Assembly (NCBI RefSeq): GCF_024436175.1
Contig: NZ_JANFQP010000001.1
Span: forward strand, 1-64,000
DNA: 64,000 nucleotides
DNA from: Kaistella montana
GTDB lineage: Bacteria > Bacteroidota > Bacteroidia > Flavobacteriales > Weeksellaceae
Direction: 5' to 3'
In this document: positions 7,469-16,313 of the stretch, piece after piece
Position numbering within the stretch: the stretch's first letter is position 1
How the letters are laid out: each line of letters begins with the position of its first letter
Translations under genes and position numbers: made by a program
The notes under the pieces: generated by a model
What the model saw: only the letters and a program-made list of their open reading frames with translations
Told to the model about the DNA's origin: nothing
Databases searched by the model: none

Positions 7469-8158
7469 TTATTTCGCATCTAAATTAATTTCTGATACTG
7501 CGAGTTCTGTTAGATCTACATCACAGTTTTTTTCTTCGTTAAGCGTGGCCACAAGTAATTCCATTGCTTCCGGCTCGTCAAGATGTTTAGCATATGTAGC
7601 TAAGGTTCCGTAAGACGCAATTTCGTAGTGTTCTACCTTTTGCGCTGCAGCAATAATAGCGGCATCCCGAACCGCACCTGGTTCTGTTTCTTCTAAAATG
7701 CCTTCAGCCTCTTTCAGCAAACCGTCCATCGCATCACATTTTTCAGCTTTTGCTTTCTCGCCTAGCGCTTTAAACACATCCTCAAGCCTTGCAACATGGT
7801 TCTGGGTTTCTTCCAAATGTTTATTGATTGCTTGAGTAAGTTTTTTTGAAGTAGCGTTCTTAGCCATCTTTGGAAGGTTTTTTACCAATGCTTTTTCAGC
7901 CCAATAAATATCCTTTAAACCATCCATTAAGAATTCTCTTAAGTTTTCAGCAGCATCACTTGCAGGCTTTACTTTATTGGTTGCTTTGGTAGAAGTTTTT
8001 GCGGATTTAGCTTTGGAACTTGTGCTTTTTTTCGTACTTGCAGCTGTTTTCGTAGATGATGCTTTTGTAGAAGCAGCTTTTCCGGTAGTGGATTTTGCAG
8101 CGGAACTTTTAGCAGCCGTTGACTTGGAGGAGCCGGCTTTTGTCGTAGTCTTTGCCAT
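7469..8158 (-). CDS. YciE/DUF892 ferritin-like protein with histone H1-like tail
   Basis: The C-terminal ~160 residues are a YciE/YciF-type ferritin-like four-helix domain: LREFLMDGLKDIYWAEKAL, then HLEETQNHVARLEDVF with an ExxxH-type ligand pair, and KVEHYEIASYGTLATYA. The first ~66 residues are an extended tail made almost only of Lys, Ala, Ser and Thr (KSTAAKSSAAKS repeats), like bacterial histone H1-like proteins. YciE-type proteins are linked to stress and metal binding; the tail suggests DNA association, as in Dps. That function is inference. The gene converges with the RlpA-like gene and shares its terminator. I found no exact TAnnTTTG box upstream. Confidence 0.88.
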   Translation of the reverse strand: MAKTTTKAGSSKSTAAKSSAAKSTTGKAASTKASSTKTAASTKKSTSSKAKSAKTSTKATNKVKPASDAAENLREFLMDGLKDIYWAEKALVKNLPKMAKNATSKKLTQAINKHLEETQNHVARLEDVFKALGEKAKAEKCDAMDGLLKEAEGILEETEPGAVRDAAIIAAAQKVEHYEIASYGTLATYAKHLDEPEAMELLVATLNEEKNCDVDLTELAVSEINLDAK

Positions 8159-8398
8159 AATGTTTAATTTTTTAATATTAATATGTTGTGAATTGGTTTT
8201 CTGGTTTTAACAAAATCTATACCAGTAAGATTGAGTCGGATGTACTGTTTTTTCAAGTTTGGGAGCTTTCTGTGCTTTTTATTAGAGTTGCTCTCGTAGT
8301 TAAACCTCTTTTCTTAGATTGGTTTTGAGATGTCCTTTAAATCTTTCTTTGTTTCCGAATTCAGTACATAGTCGACACAAAATATGTCCATTAAGATT

Positions 8399-9163
8399 TT
8401 AAAATTCTAATTCCACCAAAACAGGACAATGATCCGAATGAACAGCTTCTTTTAAAATAACCGCTCGAGAAAGCTTTTCTTTTAGGGTATAGGAAACAAA
8501 ATTGTAGTCTAATCTCCAACCTTTGTTTCGCTCCCGAGAATTTTGTCGATAGCTCCACCAGGAATAATTATCGGGCTGATCATTAAAAAACCGGAAACTG
8601 TCGATCAGTTCACATTCGTTGATGAATTTCGTCATCCATTCTCTTTCCATCGGTAAGAATCCGGAAGTGTTTTTCAAACCTTCAGGATTATGAATGTCAA
8701 TCGCTTGATGACAAATATTAAAATCGCCTGAAATGATGAGGTTTGGGATGGTTTTTCTTAATTCATTAATATACACCAAGAAGTCTTCGCAAAACTGCAT
8801 TTTGAAGCCTAATCTTTCGATATTGGAAGCAGAAGGAACGTACACCGAAAAGACAGAGAAACCTTCGAAATCAGCTCTCATTACTCTTCCTTCGCTGTCG
8901 TAACGCTCGATGCCGCAACCATATTCTACATGAAGAGGTTCAATTTTAGAGGCGATTCCTACGCCGGAATACCCTTTTCGCTGCGCAGAATGCCAATAAC
9001 TTTTGTAGCCGATTTTTTCTAAACTTTCGATATCGATTTGGTCGTTTCCGGCTTTGCTTTCTTGGATGCAAATAACGTCTGGATCAGCGATTTTCAGCCA
9101 GCCGAGGAAATCTTTGGTGAAAGCAGCACGAATTCCGTTCACGTTGTATGATATAATTCTCAT
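8399..9163 (-). CDS. xth: Exodeoxyribonuclease III
   Basis: This AP endonuclease/3'-exonuclease acts in base-excision repair. Family motifs are complete: SYNVNGIRAAF at the start, IQESKA with the metal-binding Glu, the SGDFNICH block with catalytic Asp and Asn, and SDHCPVLVELEF at the end. Length 254 is normal. A -7 box lies 20 bases upstream, and porX upstream is closed by its own terminator, so the gene is independently transcribed. Confidence 0.95.
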   Translation of the reverse strand: MRIISYNVNGIRAAFTKDFLGWLKIADPDVICIQESKAGNDQIDIESLEKIGYKSYWHSAQRKGYSGVGIASKIEPLHVEYGCGIERYDSEGRVMRADFEGFSVFSVYVPSASNIERLGFKMQFCEDFLVYINELRKTIPNLIISGDFNICHQAIDIHNPEGLKNTSGFLPMEREWMTKFINECELIDSFRFFNDQPDNYSWWSYRQNSRERNKGWRLDYNFVSYTLKEKLSRAVILKEAVHSDHCPVLVELEF

Positions 9164-9183
9164 TGAATCTTTTTAAATTTTTC

Positions 9184-9191
9184 CAAAATTA
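9184..9191 (-). promoter_or_regulatory. -7 promoter box for xth
   Basis: Read on the minus strand this is TAATTTTG, an exact TAnnTTTG match, ending 20 bases before the xth start. Confidence 0.6.
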
Positions 9192-9227
9192 CAAAAGCGA
9201 TTTTGATTCGACCGAAATCTATCCCAC

Positions 9228-9262
9228 AAAAAAGGCGGAAAAAACATTACGTTTCTTCCGCC
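9228..9262 (-). terminator. Terminator of porX
   Basis: On the minus strand GGCGGAA pairs with TTCCGCC, extended by GTTT/AAAC across a one-base mismatch, followed by a T run. It lies 35 bases after the porX stop. Confidence 0.8.
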
Positions 9263-9297
9263 CATTGGAACCCAAATTAAATAAACTATGAAAAAAA

Positions 9298-10839
9298 CTA
9301 TTTGGGCTCCATAATGCTGATCGGGATAATCACTTCTTCCAATGAAATTCCGCCGTGTTGGTAGGTTTCTTTGTAATAATTCACAAAGTGGTTGTAATTT
9401 TTCGGATATGCTAAAAAAGTATTGTTCTTGGCGAAAATATATTTTGAACTTAGATTTCCTTTTGGTAAAAATAGTTTTTCAGGGTTTGAAATCGCCCAAA
9501 CATCACTGTTTTCGTAGGTTAAACTTCTTCCGGTTTTGTATCGTATGTTGGTTGAAGTTTCGCGGTCGCCGACCACTTTGCTTGGTTTTTTTACATAAAT
9601 TGTCCCATGATCGGTAGTAATAACCAGTTTGAAACCATTATCAGCAGCTTGTTTGATGATTTTAAGCAGCGATGAATTTTCGAACCAGTTATACGTTAAT
9701 GATCGGAAAGTTTTATCATCCCGAATCAATTGGTTGACGATGACGTTATCGGTTTTCGCGTGGGAAAGGATATCGATAAAGTTGTATACAATCACCAATA
9801 AATCGTTGTTTTTGTGTTGGTTGAAATCTTCCAATACCTTTTTCTCGAAATCTGCATTCAAAATTTTTAGGTATTTCATCGATTTTCCAGATAATCCGAG
9901 GCGTTTCATTTGATCTTCCAGGAAATCTCTTTCGTGCTCGTTTTTGTTGCCTTCTTCATTGTCATTAAACCAATATTGTGGAAATCTTTTCTCGATTTCT
10001 GAAGGTAAAAGTCCGGCGAAGAAAGAGTTTCTCGCATATTGAGTTGCCGTCGGAAGGATACTGAAATAGTAATCCTCCGAGGTTTTGTTGTAAAATTTGG
10101 TAAACAAAGGTTCGATGACTTTCCATTGATCGTAACGCAAATTATCGATCATGAGGAGCAGCACTTTATCGTTTTCCACCTCATTTTTCACTTTTTCTTT
10201 GAAAAGCGTGTGGCTCATCATTGGTTTTTCGTTGGTATGAAGCCAATCTTCATAGTTGTTTTCAATGAATTTAGAAAACTGAATGTTTGCTTCTTCTTTT
10301 TGAGATTGGAGCAGATCTGAAAATTCATTATCAAATACTTTATCGAATTTGATTTCCCAATTCAGGATTTTCTTGTAATATTCTGCCCAATCCTGATATG
10401 TTTTCAGGTAAGAAAGTTCCATCGAAAGGTTGCGGAATTCCTGCTGATATTCTTGAATGGTTTGCTGTTCCACCAAAGATTCTTCCTGAAGATTTTTCTT
10501 TAAAGACAATAAAACCTGGTTGGGATTTACCGGTTTCAGGATATAATCGGCGATTTGGGAACCGATGGCTTGTTCCATGATTCGTTCTTCTTCGTTTTTG
10601 GTCACCATCACGATTTTAATCGCTGAATCAATATTTTTAATCATCGGAATGGCTTCCAAACCGGAGATTCCGGGCATATTCTCGTCGAGTAAAGCTAATT
10701 GAAAGTTTTCTTTTTCGATCATTTCCAACGCTTCATTCACGTTGTTTACGGAGGTTACTTGGTAACCTTTGTTTTCTAAAAATACAATATGAGGTTTCAG
10801 TAAATCTACTTCATCATCAATCCATATCAATTTTGCCAT
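9298..10839 (-). CDS. porX: T9SS response regulator/PglZ phosphodiesterase
   Basis: PorX is the response-regulator component that controls type IX secretion with the sensor PorY in Bacteroidota. The N-terminal receiver domain has the acidic pair in IDDEVD (residues 7-12), the phospho-acceptor region LLDENMPGISG (about residue 52) and the ILKPVN lysine. A coiled linker leads to an alkaline-phosphatase-like PglZ domain with LLLMIDNLRYDQW and VITTDHGT metal-site motifs. Length 513 is typical. It has its own promoter and terminator. A T9SS-sorted protein lies near the end of this window. Confidence 0.94.
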   Translation of the reverse strand: MAKLIWIDDEVDLLKPHIVFLENKGYQVTSVNNVNEALEMIEKENFQLALLDENMPGISGLEAIPMIKNIDSAIKIVMVTKNEEERIMEQAIGSQIADYILKPVNPNQVLLSLKKNLQEESLVEQQTIQEYQQEFRNLSMELSYLKTYQDWAEYYKKILNWEIKFDKVFDNEFSDLLQSQKEEANIQFSKFIENNYEDWLHTNEKPMMSHTLFKEKVKNEVENDKVLLLMIDNLRYDQWKVIEPLFTKFYNKTSEDYYFSILPTATQYARNSFFAGLLPSEIEKRFPQYWFNDNEEGNKNEHERDFLEDQMKRLGLSGKSMKYLKILNADFEKKVLEDFNQHKNNDLLVIVYNFIDILSHAKTDNVIVNQLIRDDKTFRSLTYNWFENSSLLKIIKQAADNGFKLVITTDHGTIYVKKPSKVVGDRETSTNIRYKTGRSLTYENSDVWAISNPEKLFLPKGNLSSKYIFAKNNTFLAYPKNYNHFVNYYKETYQHGGISLEEVIIPISIMEPK

Positions 10840-10899
10840 ACAATAAATTTAAATTTTAAAAGATGCAGTTTCCTTATACTTAACTGCTTTTCAGAAGTC

Positions 10900-10907
10900 C
10901 AAAAATA
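10900..10907 (-). promoter_or_regulatory. -7 promoter box for porX
   Basis: Minus-strand TATTTTTG, an exact TAnnTTTG match, 60 bases upstream of the porX ATG. Confidence 0.55.
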
Positions 10908-11019
10908 CAACCAAAGATTGCCAATTTTGTTTTAAGTACAAGTTAAAGTTCCGTTAAATTTAAATCTCAAATGACCGAAAATTAATGGGTTTTACAATTT
11001 CTTTAAGCATAGAAATCCT

Positions 11020-11027
11020 TAAATTTG
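11020..11027 (+). promoter_or_regulatory. -7 promoter box for the HD-domain gene
   Basis: TAAATTTG ends 25 bases before the ATG. Confidence 0.6.
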
Positions 11028-11052
11028 TACGCAATCATTCAATTTTCACTTC

Positions 11053-12267
11053 ATGACCAACAAATTCAAAATCATCAACGATCCGGTACACGGTTTCATC
11101 AAAATTCCTCATGAAATCTTGTTCGATGTCATTGAGCATCGTTATTTTCAACGTTTGCGGCGTATTTCCCAAACCGGATTATTGAATCTTATCTTTCCTG
11201 GAGCTACCCACACGAGGTTTCATCATGCATTGGGTGCGATGCATTTGATGTTTACGGCTTTGGAAACTTTGAAATTGAAAGGAGTTGAGATTTCCAAAGA
11301 AGAAGAAAAATCGGCGATGTTGGCTATTTTGCTTCATGATGTTGGTCACGGCCCGTTTTCTCACGCGTTGGAAAATATGTTGATGGACGATTGGCATCAC
11401 GAAAAACTGTCGCTATTGCTGATGAGTAAAATGAATGAAGAGTTTGGTGGTGCTTTATCCATGGCGATGGAAATGTTTCAGGGGAAATATCATCGGAAGT
11501 TTTTTAATCAACTGATTTCTTCCCAATTGGATGTGGATCGGTTGGATTATTTGAAACGCGACAGCTTCTACACCGGCGTTTCTGAAGGAAATGTAAACAC
11601 GCAGCGAATTATTTCGATGATGAATGTTTCGGATGATGAATTGGTGATTGATGCGAAAGGAATTTACTCCATCGAAAATTATTTAACGGCGAGAATGTTC
11701 ATGTATTGGCAGGTTTATTACCACAAAACTTCGGCTTTGGCGGAGCATCTTTTGGTGAAAATTTTGGATCGTGCGAAATTCTTAATTTCTGAAGGAAAAG
11801 ATTTGCCCGCTTCTGAAAATTTGAAATATTTTTTAACCAGAAACCAGTTCGAAACCGCTTCGGATGAGGATATCCGAAGATTTACGGAGTTGGATGATAA
11901 TGATGTGATTCAGGCGATGAAATTCTGGTCCAAGAATGAAGATTTCGTACTTTCTTACCTTTGTAAAAGCGTGATTCAAAGGAATTTTCTGAAAACTAAG
12001 ATCTCTTCGAAGCCGTTTGATGCTGCGTTTATTAATGAAAAAATTGAAAAAACCAATGCTGTTTTTGGGATTGATAATGGAGATCAGCTTGTAGATCAAA
12101 TCTCCCGAAGTCTTTTGCCTTATAATACCGAAAAGCAACCGATTTATTTATTATTGAAAAATGGTGAAAAAATCACGCTTGAAAATTCGGAAAACCAAAT
12201 TCTTTCTTCTTACATCAACCAGCCAAATACGAAGTATATTCTGTCTTTTCCGAGAGAAATATTGTAA
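11053..12267 (+). CDS. HD-domain phosphohydrolase, SAMHD1/dNTPase-like
   Basis: The 404-residue protein begins with KIINDPVHGFIKIP, the usual opening of this HD family. The metal-binding set is RFHHALGAMHL (first His), LLHDVGHGPFSHALE (the HD pair plus following His) and a later SSQLDVDRLDYLKRD Asp. Relatives include SAMHD1-like dNTP triphosphohydrolases; the physiological substrate of the Bacteroidota branch is not established. It is transcribed from its own promoter just upstream of the lipid A genes, a common neighbour in this group. Confidence 0.88.
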   Translation: MTNKFKIINDPVHGFIKIPHEILFDVIEHRYFQRLRRISQTGLLNLIFPGATHTRFHHALGAMHLMFTALETLKLKGVEISKEEEKSAMLAILLHDVGHGPFSHALENMLMDDWHHEKLSLLLMSKMNEEFGGALSMAMEMFQGKYHRKFFNQLISSQLDVDRLDYLKRDSFYTGVSEGNVNTQRIISMMNVSDDELVIDAKGIYSIENYLTARMFMYWQVYYHKTSALAEHLLVKILDRAKFLISEGKDLPASENLKYFLTRNQFETASDEDIRRFTELDDNDVIQAMKFWSKNEDFVLSYLCKSVIQRNFLKTKISSKPFDAAFINEKIEKTNAVFGIDNGDQLVDQISRSLLPYNTEKQPIYLLLKNGEKITLENSENQILSSYINQPNTKYILSFPREIL

Positions 12268-12295
12268 ATTACTGTTGTGTAATAGGTTGACTTTT

Positions 12296-12334
12296 ATCAA
12301 GATATCGTTTCAAAGCTATTCTTGATGAAACGAT
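12296..12334. repeat. Interleaved inverted repeats upstream of lpxD
   Basis: Two complementary pairs are interlocked: ATCAAGA (12296-12302) with TCTTGAT (12320-12326), and ATCGTTTCA (12304-12312) with TGAAACGAT (12326-12334). They can form either hairpin or a pseudoknot in RNA, or a compound binding site in DNA. There is no adjoining T run, so it is not a standard terminator of the HD gene. Confidence 0.5.
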
Positions 12335-12394
12335 CAATTGAAAATTTTATTACAGTTTTTTCTATTTTTTCAAATCAAAATTTTCAAAAAAGTA

Positions 12395-12422
12395 TTGCGT
12401 AATTCATAATTTCTTATCTTTG
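12395..12422 (+). promoter_or_regulatory. lpxD promoter ending 6 bases before the start codon
   Basis: TTG (12395-12397), a 17-base spacer and TATCTTTG (12415-12422) form a good Bacteroidota promoter. Its -7 box overlaps an alternative TTG start codon, so the real start is the ATG at 12429 and the mRNA is predicted to be leaderless or nearly so. Confidence 0.7.
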
Positions 12423-12428
12423 CAGGAT

Positions 12429-13460
12429 ATGGAATTTACAGCATCGCAGATTGCAGCTTTTATCAACGGGAAAATTATTGGCGACGAAAACACCACTATT
12501 ACAGGGGTTTCGCCGATAGAAAGCGGTGAACATAATCACCTGTCTTTTATTGCCCAGGAAAGATTTGCAGATCATATCTACAACACAAAATGCTCCGTTC
12601 TCATTGTTTCAGAAAAATTATTAACCAAAGACTCTTATCCTGTTACCATTATCGCTGTAGAAGATGCTTATCTTTCTTTTCAGGTGCTAATGAATCTTTA
12701 TATGGAGATGCAGGGCCGCAAAACCGGTATTGAACAAGGTGCGGTGTTCCACGAAACCTCTGTAGTAGGCGAGAATGTGTATGTAGGAGCTTTTACTTGT
12801 GTTTCTGAAAAAGTGAAAATAGGTGACGGAAGCCAGATTTATCCTCATGTTTATATCGGGAAAAATGTAAAAATCGGAAAGAATTGTATTTTGTACAGTG
12901 GCGTTCGGGTTTACGATTATTGCGTCATTGGTGACAATTGCGTGGTTCATTCCAATACCGTAATAGGTTCGGATGGATTTGGATTTCAGCCGACCAAGGA
13001 TGGTTACCAGAAAATTCCGCAACTTGGGAATGTAGTTTTGGAAGATAACGTGGAAATTGGCTCCAATTGCAGTATCGATCGCGGAACCATCGGTTCTACG
13101 GTAATTGGCAAGGGAACCAAGATTGATAATTTGATCCAAATTGCCCACAACGTAAAAATTGGGGAGAATAATGTGATTGCAGCACAAGCAGGAATTGCAG
13201 GATCTACCGTGATTGGCGACTGGAACCAAATCGGTGGTCAGGTTGGAATTGTAGGACATATCAACATTGGAAATCAGGTAAAAATTCAGGCACAAAGTGG
13301 AGTGAATTCCAATACCAAAGATGGCGAAATTCTTTATGGTTCACCTGCGATCAATGCCGGCGAATACAGAAGGAATTATGTTCATTTCCGCAACTTTACC
13401 GAGATTGTAAAACGCATCAATAACTTAGAAAACAACTCAAAAGATAACCCTAATGAGTGA
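12429..13460 (+). CDS. lpxD: UDP-3-O-acylglucosamine N-acyltransferase (lipid A)
   Basis: LpxD adds the second hydroxyacyl chain to UDP-3-O-acyl-glucosamine in lipid A synthesis. The N-terminal uridine-binding domain ([18 protein letters not shown]) is followed by a left-handed beta-helix of hexapeptide repeats. It has the canonical [20 protein letters not shown] segment and the catalytic His in [10 protein letters not shown] start at the ATG because an in-frame TTG three codons earlier lies inside the promoter. The gene overlaps lpxC-fabZ by 8 bases, and lpxA follows, so the three are translated as one operon. Confidence 0.95.
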   Translation: MEFTASQIAAFINGKIIGDENTTITGVSPIESGEHNHLSFIAQERFADHIYNTKCSVLIVSEKLLTKDSYPVTIIAVEDAYLSFQVLMNLYMEMQGRKTGIEQGAVFHETSVVGENVYVGAFTCVSEKVKIGDGSQIYPHVYIGKNVKIGKNCILYSGVRVYDYCVIGDNCVVHSNTVIGSDGFGFQPTKDGYQKIPQLGNVVLEDNVEIGSNCSIDRGTIGSTVIGKGTKIDNLIQIAHNVKIGENNVIAAQAGIAGSTVIGDWNQIGGQVGIVGHINIGNQVKIQAQSGVNSNTKDGEILYGSPAINAGEYRRNYVHFRNFTEIVKRINNLENNSKDNPNE

Positions 13461-14850
13461 TAAACAAAAAACTTTAAAAGAAGAAGTTTCTCTTTCAGGG
13501 ATCGGACTTCATACCGGAAGAGAAGTTGTTCTTACTCTTAAACCTGCAAAAGAAAATACCGGATTTGTGTTCGTAAGAACCGATTTGGAAGGTCACCCGC
13601 AAGTGGAAGCTGATGTTAATTATGTCACTACTACCGAAAGAGGGACTACCCTAGAAAAACTTGGTGTAAGAATTCATACTTGTGAGCATGTTCTGGCAGC
13701 TTTAGTAGGTTGTGATATCGACAACGCTATTCTCGAAATGAACAGTGCTGAACCGCCCATTTTAGACGGATCGTCTAAATTTTTTGTGGAAGCTATCGAA
13801 AAGGCAGGAATCGTAGAGCAAAACTTTGACCGCGAATATCTCGTTGTGAAAGAAGTTCTCAATTATATCGATGCTGCTACAGGATCTGAAATCACGATTA
13901 TCCCTTCCGATACTTACGAAGTGACTACCATGGTCGATTTTGGAACTAAGGTTTTGGGAACCCAAAATGCCACTTTAAAAGATATTTCTGAATTTAAAGA
14001 AGAAATTTCTTCTGCCCGTACTTTTAGTTTCCTTCATGAGTTGGAAATGCTATTGGATGCAGGCTTGATCAAAGGTGGAGATATATCGAATGCGATTGTG
14101 TATGTGGATAAAGAATTGACTGCGGATACTGCAGATAAACTTAAAAAAGCTTTCGGAAAAGACGATGTTTCGATTCGTCCGAATGGAATTTTAGATAATC
14201 TTACTTTAAATTATCCCAATGAAGCTGCACGTCATAAATTACTTGATGTGATTGGTGATTTGGCTTTGGTAGGAGTGAAAATTAAAGGAAAAGTGATCGC
14301 CAACAAACCGGGACATTTTGTAAATACTCAGTTTGCCAAGAAGCTTAACCGTCAATGGAAACTTCAGAAAAAGAAAAACGTTCCGGATATCGACATCAAC
14401 AAAGAACCGGTATTTGATATTAACGGAATCATGAGATTGATGCCGCATCGTCCACCGTTTTTGTTGATTGATAAAATTTTGGAACTTTCAGATTCTCATG
14501 TCGTTGGATTGAAAAATGTGACGATGAACGAACCGTTTTTCGTAGGACATTTCCCAAAAGAGCCTGTAATGCCTGGAGTTTTGCAGGTAGAAGCTTTAGC
14601 ACAAACCGGTGGAATTTTGGTTTTGGCGAGTGTGCCGGATCCGGAAAATTATTCTACCTATTTTATCAAAATCGATAAAGTAAAATTCAAGAAAAAAGTA
14701 GTTCCTGGCGATACCATGATATTTAAAATAGAACTCATCTCTCCGATTAGAAGAGGGATTGTTCATATGCAAGGTTATGGTTATGTAGGCGATAGTGTAG
14801 TAGTAGAAGCGGAACTGATGGCACAAGTTGCAAAAAATAAACCGGACTAA
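13453..14850 (+). CDS. lpxC/fabZ: Fused LpxC deacetylase / FabZ dehydratase
   Basis: One 465-residue chain joins two enzymes, as is usual in Bacteroidota. Residues ~1-305 are the zinc deacetylase LpxC, the committed step of lipid A synthesis: [15 protein letters not shown] zinc region [24 protein letters not shown] and [17 protein letters not shown]. Residues ~315-465 are FabZ, the 3-hydroxyacyl-ACP dehydratase: [14 protein letters not shown] with the catalytic His and [20 protein letters not shown]. The fusion places enzymes competing for the same hydroxyacyl-ACP pool in fixed ratio. The stop codon is followed directly by the lpxA ATG. Confidence 0.96.
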   Translation: MSDKQKTLKEEVSLSGIGLHTGREVVLTLKPAKENTGFVFVRTDLEGHPQVEADVNYVTTTERGTTLEKLGVRIHTCEHVLAALVGCDIDNAILEMNSAEPPILDGSSKFFVEAIEKAGIVEQNFDREYLVVKEVLNYIDAATGSEITIIPSDTYEVTTMVDFGTKVLGTQNATLKDISEFKEEISSARTFSFLHELEMLLDAGLIKGGDISNAIVYVDKELTADTADKLKKAFGKDDVSIRPNGILDNLTLNYPNEAARHKLLDVIGDLALVGVKIKGKVIANKPGHFVNTQFAKKLNRQWKLQKKKNVPDIDINKEPVFDINGIMRLMPHRPPFLLIDKILELSDSHVVGLKNVTMNEPFFVGHFPKEPVMPGVLQVEALAQTGGILVLASVPDPENYSTYFIKIDKVKFKKKVVPGDTMIFKIELISPIRRGIVHMQGYGYVGDSVVVEAELMAQVAKNKPD

Positions 14851-15639
14851 ATGGTACATCAATTAGCTGCCGTAGATAAACGGGCAAAAATTAATAAAAA
14901 CGTAATTGTAGAGCCTTTCACCACCATCGCAGGTGATGTGGAGATTGGTGAAGGAACTTGGATTGGTCCTAATGTGACCATCATGGACGGAGCTAGAATC
15001 GGCAAAAACTGCCGCATTTTCCCTGGAACTGTGATCTCTGCAATTCCCCAGGATTTGAAATTTGATGGTGAAGATACTCAGGTGATTATCGGCGACGGAA
15101 CCACTATCCGCGAATCGGTTACTATCAATCGCGGTACGAAAGCTTTAGGTTATACCAAGATCGGAAACGATTGTCTGATTATGGCCACTTCGCACATCGC
15201 TCACGATTGCATCATCGGAAATGGCGTAATCATCGTCAATGGTTGTGGAATCGCTGGACATGTAGAAATCGGTGATTTTACCGTAATGGGAGGACTTTCC
15301 GCAGTGCACCAGTTCGGAAAAATTGGTAAACATGTGATGATTTCCGGAGGAACTTTGGTAAGAAAAGATATTCCACCTTACGTAAAAGTAGCGCGAGAAC
15401 CTATGACTTATGCAGGAATTAATTCCGTAGGATTAAGAAGAAGAGGTTTTACGAATGAGAAAATATTTGAAATCCAGAAAATTTATAGGGCTATCTTCCA
15501 AATGAAAATGAATGTTTCCCAAGCTTCAAGTTACATTGAAAAAGAAATGCTTCCTACCGCCGAACGCGATGAAATTTTAGAGTTTATTAAAAATTCTCCG
15601 CGCGGTATTGTGAAAGGTTACGGAACCGGAAAAGAATAA
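14851..15639 (+). CDS. lpxA: UDP-N-acetylglucosamine acyltransferase
   Basis: LpxA catalyses the first, reversible O-acylation of UDP-GlcNAc in lipid A synthesis. Hexapeptide repeats fill residues 1-190. The active-site word MATSHIAHDCIIGNGVI holds the catalytic His, and IAGHVEIGDFTVMGGLSAVHQF and a helical C-terminal domain (LRRRGFTNEKIFEIQKIYR) are typical. Length 262 is normal. The ATG abuts the preceding stop codon, which indicates translational coupling; efp follows after 35 bases. Confidence 0.96.
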   Translation: MVHQLAAVDKRAKINKNVIVEPFTTIAGDVEIGEGTWIGPNVTIMDGARIGKNCRIFPGTVISAIPQDLKFDGEDTQVIIGDGTTIRESVTINRGTKALGYTKIGNDCLIMATSHIAHDCIIGNGVIIVNGCGIAGHVEIGDFTVMGGLSAVHQFGKIGKHVMISGGTLVRKDIPPYVKVAREPMTYAGINSVGLRRRGFTNEKIFEIQKIYRAIFQMKMNVSQASSYIEKEMLPTAERDEILEFIKNSPRGIVKGYGTGKE

Positions 15640-15674
15640 AGAATCAAAATAATAAATATATTCAAACTAATTAA

Positions 15675-16238
15675 ATGGCAACAAGCAACGATATCAAAAA
15701 AGGAATGTGTATCGAGTATAGCAACGATATCTTCAAAATTATTGAATTTCTTCACGTAAAACCAGGAAAAGGACCGGCTTTCGTTAGAACCAAAATGAAA
15801 TCGGTGACTAATGGAAAAGTTCTTGATAATACTTTTTCTGCAGGACATAAAATTGACGAAGTAAAGGTGATTACCAGAAAATTCCAATATCTTTATGACG
15901 ATGAAAACGGGTACCACTTTATGAATAACGACGATTTTTCTCAGTTGTATCTTGATAAAGAAATGATCGAAAACGCTCAATTTATGAAAGCGGGTGAAGA
16001 AGTAACTATTATCCTTAAAGATATTGACGAAACTCCACTTTCTGCTGAGATTCCACCAACAGTATATTTAGATGTAATCGAAGCAGATCCAGGTGTAAAA
16101 GGAAATACCGCAACCAATGCTTTGAAAAATGCGATCGTAGAAACCGGAGCGAGAGTGATGGTTCCTTTGTTCATCGAAGCTGGCGACAAAATTAAAGTCA
16201 ATACCGAAGACGGAACTTACTTGGAAAGAGTAAAATAA
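15675..16238 (+). CDS. efp: Elongation factor P
   Basis: EF-P binds between the P and E sites and rescues ribosomes stalled at polyproline. It has the KOW-like domain with HVKPGKGPAFVRTK, where the tip lysine K32 is the modifiable residue, and two OB-type domains ending with KVNTEDGTYLERVK. The 187-residue length is standard. It sits at the 3' end of the lpx operon without an intervening terminator or obvious promoter, so it is probably cotranscribed. Confidence 0.95.
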   Translation: MATSNDIKKGMCIEYSNDIFKIIEFLHVKPGKGPAFVRTKMKSVTNGKVLDNTFSAGHKIDEVKVITRKFQYLYDDENGYHFMNNDDFSQLYLDKEMIENAQFMKAGEEVTIILKDIDETPLSAEIPPTVYLDVIEADPGVKGNTATNALKNAIVETGARVMVPLFIEAGDKIKVNTEDGTYLERVK

Positions 16239-16313
16239 TTCCAATTTATTTATTGAAATTCAGGGGGATTGTTGAACCCAACTTTCCTCCATTATTTCGC
16301 ATTTATCAGAAAA

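Noticed and set aside
12420-12428. TTG as start of lpxD
   Set aside because: The TTG is the last part of the -7 box TATCTTTG; the ATG at 12429 gives the family N-terminus.
12687-13295. A 202-codon open frame antisense to lpxD
   Set aside because: It lies wholly within lpxD on the other strand; the translation is low-complexity and has no start context, as expected from regular hexapeptide codons.
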